From positions 1 to 6,192 of the forward strand of contig SCUC01000644.1 in assembly GCA_004322375.1 (NCBI GenBank): a stretch of DNA of 6,192 bases, read 5' to 3'. Positions within the stretch are counted from its first letter, which is position 1; the number at the start of each line of letters is the position of its first letter. Below, piece by piece: positions 1 to 4,530 of this stretch. Under the pieces are notes generated by a model. The model was not told the origin of the DNA, did no database searches, and saw only the letters and a list, made by a program, of their open reading frames with translations. This DNA comes from Bacteroidota bacterium (GTDB lineage: Bacteria > Bacteroidota > Ignavibacteria > UBA10030 > SZUA-254). The translations under genes and the position numbers were made by a program.

Positions 1-50
1 ATTGGAATCTCAGAATAAGGTGAACCAACATCAATCAATTTCTCAACCAT
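1..50 (-). CDS. Possible 5' end of the next gene (Pit phosphate transporter?), partial
   Basis: An ATG at 50-48 overlaps the stop codon of the DUF47 gene (43-45) in a different frame. It opens a reading frame to the window edge that begins M-V-E-K-L-I-D-V-G-S-P-Y-S-E-I-P. Two alternative starts exist: a TTG at 38-36 in the same frame and an ATG at 31-29 in another frame (M-L-V-H-L-I-L). No strong Shine-Dalgarno sequence favours one of them. Genes for DUF47 proteins are commonly followed by a Pit-type inorganic phosphate transporter, which is the only reason for naming one here. The 17 visible residues contain no family motif, so both the frame and the identity are tentative. Confidence 0.3.
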   Translation of the reverse strand, partial: MVEKLIDVGSPYSEIP

Positions 51-687
51 TCTTAATGAGGATTGACTCTAGGACGTTCGCTGCGTCTTCACACTTATCC
101 GTTGCAGTTTCGAGAATCACATAAATTTCTTTGAGCTTGATAAGCTGAATAGGATCCTGCATTTTAAAAAGCTCCGCAATTGCGAGCTCGAAGATATCAT
201 CCGCCTGATTTTCATATTCGTGAACCTTCGTAAGCAGACTGCGCATTTGAGCTGGCTCCTTTGTAATATGGCGCAGGTAGGAGATGCCTTCTTTTAAAAG
301 CCCGGTTGATTTATCGAGAACCTCAATCAGGCTTATCATATCCTTGGGTGTTTTTTGAATCTCGTAGAGAGTAAAACGCCCTGCGCCTCCGTCAATGCAA
401 TCTACTATATCGTCAAGCGTTGATGTTAACCTGTAAATATCTTCCTGGTCGAATGGAGTAAGAAATGTGCTGCTCAGCTCATTAAAAATATTATGGGTAG
501 TCTGGTCTCCTTTATGCTCAAGTTCGTGCATTTGCTCAACCAGCTGCTGGCGCTCTCCTGGACTTGCATGCGATATTTCTTTCAGCAAATCGGCAGCTTT
601 TTTTAAATTGTTTACCGATTCCTCAAAAAGGGTAAAAAATTTGTCACCTTTTGGACGGAAAATTTGAAAGATGTTCGTGATACTCAT
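43..687 (-). CDS. DUF47 family protein, PhoU-like regulator of phosphate transport
   Basis: This 214-residue, largely helical cytoplasmic protein has the length and N-terminus (F-R-P-K-G-D-K-F-F-T-L-F) of the DUF47/TIGR00153 family, which is related to PhoU and usually accompanies Pit phosphate transporters. Two PhoU-like halves are visible, each with an acidic E-x3-D metal-binding signature: E57-x3-D61 followed by a cluster at D92, D93, D96 and D99; and E159-x3-D163 followed by E193-x3-D197 and E200/D201. There is no signal peptide or membrane segment. By family knowledge it probably modulates Pit-mediated phosphate uptake; the exact mechanism is unclear for the family. The ATG at 687 is preceded by only a weak AAGG at 703-700, 12 nt upstream. 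A promoter and a Pho-box-like repeat lie upstream, which fits phosphate control. The downstream gene may overlap its stop codon. Confidence 0.93.
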   Translation of the reverse strand: MSITNIFQIFRPKGDKFFTLFEESVNNLKKAADLLKEISHASPGERQQLVEQMHELEHKGDQTTHNIFNELSSTFLTPFDQEDIYRLTSTLDDIVDCIDGGAGRFTLYEIQKTPKDMISLIEVLDKSTGLLKEGISYLRHITKEPAQMRSLLTKVHEYENQADDIFELAIAELFKMQDPIQLIKLKEIYVILETATDKCEDAANVLESILIKNG

Positions 688-728
688 AATAAATCAATAC
701 CTTGTTTCAAATTCAGTAAGTAGGCAGG

Positions 729-760
729 CAAATATAGCCATTTGATTGCTAATGAACAAT
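729..760 (-). promoter_or_regulatory. Bacteroidota-type promoter for the DUF47 gene
   Basis: Read on the minus strand, TATATTTG (736-729) matches the Bacteroidota -7 consensus TAnnTTTG exactly. An ATTG (760-757) sits 20 nt upstream and differs by one base from the TTTG -33 element, at the expected spacing. The start of transcription would fall near 721-724, giving a leader of about 35 nt before the DUF47 ATG at 687. The 253-bp gap containing it (688-940) is AT-rich and shows no open frame or clear RNA structure. The call rests on consensus matching by eye only. Confidence 0.5.
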
Positions 761-782
761 ATAAAATACCTATCTATAATTT

Positions 783-800
783 CTTAACAATAACTTAACA
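783..800. promoter_or_regulatory. Direct repeat resembling a Pho box
   Basis: A perfect 7-bp direct repeat, CTTAACA, occurs at 783-789 and 794-800 with a 4-bp spacer, an 11-bp period. This is the architecture bound by OmpR/PhoB-type response regulators. It resembles the TTAACA-N5-TTAACA pattern of Bacillus PhoP sites and the CTTAAC-type repeats of cyanobacterial Pho boxes. A further CTTAACA lies at 849-855, 66 bp from the first copy, which is six 11-bp periods. The repeat ends 23 bp upstream of the -33 element of the DUF47 promoter. Operator function is inferred from position and spacing. Confidence 0.35.
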
Positions 801-940
801 TTGCATCTCTTCTTTCATTATAATATCACACAGTGTCATTGATAATTCCTTAACAAAGCATACCTCTTTTTTCTACCTTTTTAACTTGTTTGCAACATTA
901 TCATTGCAGAAGCAACATTTTTTTTACTTCTCTATGGGTA

Positions 941-3706
941 TTATTTTAATATAGTTGCTTTCTTTATGCGGCTGAATCCCGATGATAGAATGATGCTTGC
1001 ATCTTGAGCAACCTTTACCCAGTATCCTTTTCCACTCTCGATAGAATCCGTCCGTTCATAACCGTTGTTATAACCGTAAAACTCAGACGTTACAACTCCC
1101 CCCGGCACCGATGCAATTTGTGAAACAGGTATTGTACAAGAAATTGAGCCAATCAAATTCCAACCCTCCTTTACTGTTATCGTTTCATGCTCACAAACAG
1201 TCCCTTCAATAACAATATCCTGAGTACTGCTAAACTTCACCCAGTAGCCTTCTCCTACTTGAAGAGAATCTTTTTTACTATACCCGGCGCCAAAAGCATA
1301 CGCATCTGAAGTTGCCGTTGGAAAAATCGCGGATTTCCTTCTATCGAACACTTCAAGAGGAATGGAAACTATATTCCACCTGCCCGAAACATGAACCATT
1401 CCGAATGTTGGATTTGAATGGACAATTTCAAGGGCATGAATTGTAGTGTCGCTTATTATAACAAGGCTTTCCGCTTTCATATCTAGGCTAACAATGTTTC
1501 CTCCTGTTTGTTCATCCTGAAGTGTAAATTTACCGATAGAAAGAGTTGCAGAACTCCAGGTTAATGTTATGGGATAACCATTCAAGCCTGCTTGCAGCTC
1601 AAGCATATAAGTTTGCATTCTACCCGGTGTTGTATTGGTATCCCGAAAATCAATGGCAATTCCATTGGTTCCGGAAATTCTCCATCGCGCATCCAACATA
1701 TTTATTTCCGGTGGTGATAGCTCAAACTCGCCCATGAGAGTATCTATACCATCGGTGGCGCCTGCTCTTATGCCAAACCAGACCGTGTCCTTACTGTCGT
1801 TAGAATTATTCACACGAATCATTGTGGTGTTCTGCAAATCAAGCGGATAGCCCATGAGAGTATCCGAGCCGGCGCTCTCGTTTCCTGATTGATCTTGCGC
1901 TGTAACGTAGTAATGATACACATCATAGAGAAGGCTATCGTCATACCAAAGCGTATCAACGATAGGTTGCGCATTCTGCTTTGCGAATACAGGATTCGTT
2001 AGGGAAGAGCGATAGACATTATATCCCCGGAAATCTATTTCCGTGTTCTTATTCCACGTAAGGTGAACGGAATTGGTAAGGTTTGTCGCTACGATGCCTG
2101 TCGGCGCAAGCGGCACAAGACGCGGCGTTCCATATTGCTCGACAATTGCTCCCTCCTGTCCTGCGATGTCAACAGGAGTTACACCGATATAATAGCGCGT
2201 CCCATTCGTCAATCCGCTGATGGTTCTCGATAATTGCGTTTGCGTGTAGCTCGTATCATATACACCTGCGTTACAACCTACATAAATTACGTAGTATTGA
2301 AAATCCGGTATGCTTATCTCTTGCCATTGCGCGAACAACGACGTTCCGTTGCCATTATCATTCACGGTTAATGAGGGAACAGGCGGCGGCAGCTGGTCAA
2401 TCGTAAGCAGAGTCGCCAATCCGGCTTTGACAATTTCTTTCGCGTAAGAAATATCGAGAGTTGAAAGCAGGTCATTCGGAGTGTGATAATAGGGATTGTC
2501 ATCGTATTCAATACAAAAAAGCGCCTTATATCCCTGCTGATAAAATGACCAGCTATCGCTTGAACTTCTCCATTGCGTTGTCAGCACTGGATTCAGCAGC
2601 GTGTATGAAGTTGCCATCGTTGCGTGAAGCTGAGAAAGCGCTTCCGCCCCCGTGTACCACACGATATGGAAATCGTAATCTTCCTGGCTTGTAAGACGAT
2701 ACCCAAGCATATCATAATTCAGCACTGCTCTAATATTCCTGTTTTGCTGCTTCGCTTTCTGAGCGTAGTTTACACTCCCTCTCAAACCGGCTTCTTCCGC
2801 TGCAAACCCGATAAACCGCAGCGTCATCGAAGGCTGATAATTAATTGCTTTGAGTACACGAGCCATTTCAAGAGCAGCCGCCGTACCCGTTGCATTATCA
2901 TCCGCGCCCGGAGCCTGAGAAAGGTTTGACGAATACGAATCGAAATGCCCGTCAACGATAATTTCAAGAGATGGATTCACCGTACCCGGAATTGTCGCAA
3001 TAATATTTTTTTGCCACGTGCTGTTGTACTGAAAACTATCGGAAACGACGTCGGTAATGCCTGTTTCCAACAACCTGTTGCGAACCCATCGGAACACGCT
3101 ATCGCGGTTGGCATTTCCATAGTACCGGGTGCCGAAATTTTGCAATCCCTGAACGTACGCCCGTATCGTCGTATCGGAAACATTTGCTATAATGGCGGAA
3201 ATTTGGTCTCCCGGATGGGGATGGTCGCGCCTGAGTGGAACATCACTAGCTGGCGCCAAGGATATAGGTACCGGTTCTATCTCAACAACGGAATAGTTTT
3301 CTTCGCGAAGTTTTTCCAATGATACTTTCCCTCCTTTCACAATGTCGAATTCGTCAGACTTGTATAAGAGCTGAACATTAAATCCGCGATACACTCGTTC
3401 ATGCAACCGGGAGGATAAACGGGAAACTATCGCATACGGCTTACTCCAGGGATGAGAATCGAAACGTTGAACGCTTATTCCTGATTGTTCGATGGTAGTT
3501 AATGTTTGTTTGGACAATCCAACAAGGTAAAAATCCGGGAACCGTTGATAGACCCTGATTTGCTGAGGAGCGATAGCTTCAATCGTATGAATATCGTCGC
3601 GATGAAGAAGAACCAATGCTTCGTCTTGATGATTTGGCAAAATGTTCGGTTGGGAATGAACAGGAGAAGAAATGATGATGGCAAAAAGTAGTATCCAAAA
3701 TACCAT
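941..3706 (-). CDS. Secreted M28 family zinc metallopeptidase with FnIII and twin C-terminal modules
   Basis: This 921-residue exported protein is probably a zinc aminopeptidase. Residues 1-18 form a signal peptide with likely cleavage at V-H-S|Q; unusually, no Lys or Arg precedes the hydrophobic core. An in-frame TAG (3718-3716) just upstream and an AGGAAA ribosome site fix the ATG at 3706. Residues 25-150 look like a propeptide. The M28 catalytic domain (about 165-435) keeps the di-zinc set: H254 and D256 in H-F-D, D270 in G-A-D-D-N-A-T-G, E304/E305, D332 in N-Y-D-M, and H408 in Y-Y-H-T-P-N-D. Two fibronectin type III-like domains follow (about 442-528 and 532-620), then a beta-rich domain of unknown role (628-764, with A-T-D-G-I-D). 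The C-terminal twin module (775-909) is shared with the M1 peptidase at 4531-6192. No type IX sorting domain follows; the protein ends in a short basic tail. It probably degrades peptides outside the cell, though the substrate cannot be told. Confidence 0.93.
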   Translation of the reverse strand: MVFWILLFAIIISSPVHSQPNILPNHQDEALVLLHRDDIHTIEAIAPQQIRVYQRFPDFYLVGLSKQTLTTIEQSGISVQRFDSHPWSKPYAIVSRLSSRLHERVYRGFNVQLLYKSDEFDIVKGGKVSLEKLREENYSVVEIEPVPISLAPASDVPLRRDHPHPGDQISAIIANVSDTTIRAYVQGLQNFGTRYYGNANRDSVFRWVRNRLLETGITDVVSDSFQYNSTWQKNIIATIPGTVNPSLEIIVDGHFDSYSSNLSQAPGADDNATGTAAALEMARVLKAINYQPSMTLRFIGFAAEEAGLRGSVNYAQKAKQQNRNIRAVLNYDMLGYRLTSQEDYDFHIVWYTGAEALSQLHATMATSYTLLNPVLTTQWRSSSDSWSFYQQGYKALFCIEYDDNPYYHTPNDLLSTLDISYAKEIVKAGLATLLTIDQLPPPVPSLTVNDNGNGTSLFAQWQEISIPDFQYYVIYVGCNAGVYDTSYTQTQLSRTISGLTNGTRYYIGVTPVDIAGQEGAIVEQYGTPRLVPLAPTGIVATNLTNSVHLTWNKNTEIDFRGYNVYRSSLTNPVFAKQNAQPIVDTLWYDDSLLYDVYHYYVTAQDQSGNESAGSDTLMGYPLDLQNTTMIRVNNSNDSKDTVWFGIRAGATDGIDTLMGEFELSPPEINMLDARWRISGTNGIAIDFRDTNTTPGRMQTYMLELQAGLNGYPITLTWSSATLSIGKFTLQDEQTGGNIVSLDMKAESLVIISDTTIHALEIVHSNPTFGMVHVSGRWNIVSIPLEVFDRRKSAIFPTATSDAYAFGAGYSKKDSLQVGEGYWVKFSSTQDIVIEGTVCEHETITVKEGWNLIGSISCTIPVSQIASVPGGVVTSEFYGYNNGYERTDSIESGKGYWVKVAQDASIILSSGFSRIKKATILK
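980..1384 (-). other. C-terminal twin GWN/GYW module of the M28 peptidase
   Basis: This stretch encodes residues 775-909, two half-repeats of about 60 residues each. Half 1 (1202-1384) starts G-R-W-N-I-V-S and ends near G-E-G-Y-W-V-K plus a beta strand. Half 2 (980-1168) starts E-G-W-N-L-I-G-S and ends near G-K-G-Y-W-V-K plus a strand I-I-L-S-S. Both halves share the order W-N-(I/L), a central aromatic and glycine-rich G-Y, a D-S-(L/I) step, then G-x-G-Y-W-V-K. A closely related pair ends the M1 peptidase (4549-4962). I believe such modules recur in exported proteins of Ignavibacteria and relatives, but I know of no assigned function. Confidence 0.75.
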
Positions 3707-3711
3707 GTTCG

Positions 3712-3717
3712 TTTCCT
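3712..3717 (-). promoter_or_regulatory. Ribosome binding site of the M28 peptidase gene
   Basis: AGGAAA on the minus strand lies 5 nt before the ATG at 3706. An in-frame TAG overlaps its first bases (3718-3716), so no upstream start in this frame is possible. It is the clearest Shine-Dalgarno sequence in the window. Confidence 0.6.
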
Positions 3718-3736
3718 ATGAATAAAGATGTTAATT

Positions 3737-3771
3737 CCCGCCAGCCATGCCTGCGGTAGGCAGGAGGCGGG
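3737..3771. repeat. GC-rich stem-loop repeat between the PEBP and M28 genes
   Basis: An outer perfect 6-bp arm pair, CCCGCC (3737-3742) with GGCGGG (3766-3771), encloses an inner pair CCTGC (3750-3754) with GCAGG (3760-3764) around a 5-nt loop. Its GC content contrasts sharply with the AT-rich surroundings. No T-tract follows on either strand, so it is a poor intrinsic terminator. It resembles the 'CCTGCGGTAGGCAGG' type of dispersed intergenic palindrome seen in many environmental Bacteroidota-like genomes (recollection, not a search). It would lie in the leader or spacer about 20 nt upstream of the M28 ribosome site. Confidence 0.6.
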
Positions 3772-3836
3772 CAGAATAGTTCTTTGATAGCTATGTCATC
3801 TAAAGCACTGATGTGAGAAGGTTACAACAATTTTCC

Positions 3837-4385
3837 TTACAGTCGCTCATAAACCCCAATGATTCTTGCAGTAGAAATTATTTTACCTTCCAACGCACTT
3901 AAGAATTTTGCAAGCGATGTATGAATCTCAAGGTCAATTTTTTTTACGTTAAGCGCGTACATAGTAATTTCGTATTTATGAACTCCTGTTCCTTTGGGAG
4001 GCTGCGGACCTCCGTACCCTAATTTCTCAAAAGAGTTGTTCAATTCTTTTGCGCCGTGCGGCAACTTATTTGTGGTTGTCGCTCCTTCCTGAATCGAAGT
4101 TACTGTGTCAGGGATATTGATGACAAACCAATGTACCCAGTTATTCGCCACGGGATGAAGGTCAATGATTGAAATTGCAAAGGACTTCGTCCCCTCAGGC
4201 GCATGTTCCCATTCTAAGGGAAGTGAAATGTTTTTTCCTCCAAGCACTCCTGTATTGGCATATTTCGATGGAATAGCTCTTGAGTGTTTAAATGCCGGAG
4301 AGCTTACGGTAAATTTTTCGTTGTGCATATTCAGCCCTATCATTATTGGCAGGATGATAACGATAAAAACAATTATGTTCGACAT
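3837..4385 (-). CDS. YbhB/YbcL family PEBP (Raf kinase inhibitor-like) protein
   Basis: This 182-residue protein carries the phosphatidylethanolamine-binding protein fold markers: S-P-A-F near residue 29, the ligand-pocket segment I-I-D-L-H-P-V-A-N-N-W-V-H-W (73-86) in place of the commoner D-P-D-A-P form, and the second conserved block G-Y-G-G-P-Q-P-P-K-G (123-132) with H136 and Y138. Bacterial YbhB is about 158 residues and cytosolic. Here a hydrophobic stretch (4-18) precedes the domain and suggests export or membrane anchoring. The frame extends upstream to a TTG at 4508, but that extension runs through an inverted repeat and is probably non-coding. A competing start is the ATG at 4328, preceded by AGGG and giving a 163-residue protein without the leader. 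The gene is separated from M1 by 145 bp and from M28 by 130 bp. The bacterial role is poorly known; ligand or enzyme binding is likely. Confidence 0.85.
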   Translation of the reverse strand: MSNIIVFIVIILPIMIGLNMHNEKFTVSSPAFKHSRAIPSKYANTGVLGGKNISLPLEWEHAPEGTKSFAISIIDLHPVANNWVHWFVINIPDTVTSIQEGATTTNKLPHGAKELNNSFEKLGYGGPQPPKGTGVHKYEITMYALNVKKIDLEIHTSLAKFLSALEGKIISTARIIGVYERL

Positions 4386-4440
4386 AGTGATTTTTTTAAC
4401 GTTGTCACAATATATGTGTGGTTTCAAAAACTTAGTCAAA

Positions 4441-4491
4441 TTGTCATTCCCGCTGCCAAGAACATTCCTTCGGAAAAAGCTGGTATGACAA
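4441..4491. repeat. REP-like imperfect inverted repeat between the M1 and PEBP genes
   Basis: Arms of 14 bp, TTGTCATTCCCGCT (4441-4454) and AGCTGGTATGACAA (4478-4491), pair at 12 of 14 positions. A small inner hairpin, TTCC-TTC-GGAA (4465-4475), lies between them. The outer 'GTCATTCCCGC' arm resembles the widespread REP or MITE-like palindromes with that consensus. The element falls in the intergenic gap after the M1 stop and overlaps the implausible upstream extension of the PEBP frame. No T-tract marks it as an intrinsic terminator. Confidence 0.55.
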
Positions 4492-4530
4492 CGTAGCTTT
4501 TGAGACAACCGCGGCTTTTAACCTATGAAC

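Noticed and set aside
892..927. GCAACATT direct repeat (892-899, 912-919) with a short TTGC/GCAA hairpin followed by a T-run, as a possible terminator
   Set aside because: The stem is only 4 bp, and the T-run follows it on the plus strand, where no gene ends. It cannot terminate the minus-strand M28 transcript in that orientation.
1730..1864. A 15-bp direct repeat (GCCCATGAGAGTATC) at 1730-1744 and 1850-1864, exactly 120 bp apart
   Set aside because: Both copies encode D-T-L-M-G in the M28 protein, but flanking residues do not align over the 40-residue interval, so a domain duplication is not supported; chance or local sequence conversion is enough.
2945..3322. 125-codon open frame on the plus strand opposite the M28 gene
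   Set aside because: It lies wholly inside the catalytic and propeptide coding region on the other strand, resembles no protein family I recognise, and the minus-strand protein is convincing throughout.
4409..4439. Possible promoter for the PEBP gene (TTGACT and TATATT on the minus strand)
   Set aside because: The spacing is about 19 nt, long for a sigma-70 pair, and the downstream box differs from the TAnnTTTG form seen before the DUF47 gene. The evidence is too weak to annotate.
4386..4508. N-terminal extension of the PEBP protein from a TTG start
   Set aside because: The 41 extra residues are largely translated inverted repeat, have no family counterpart, and would put the hydrophobic leader inside the protein.
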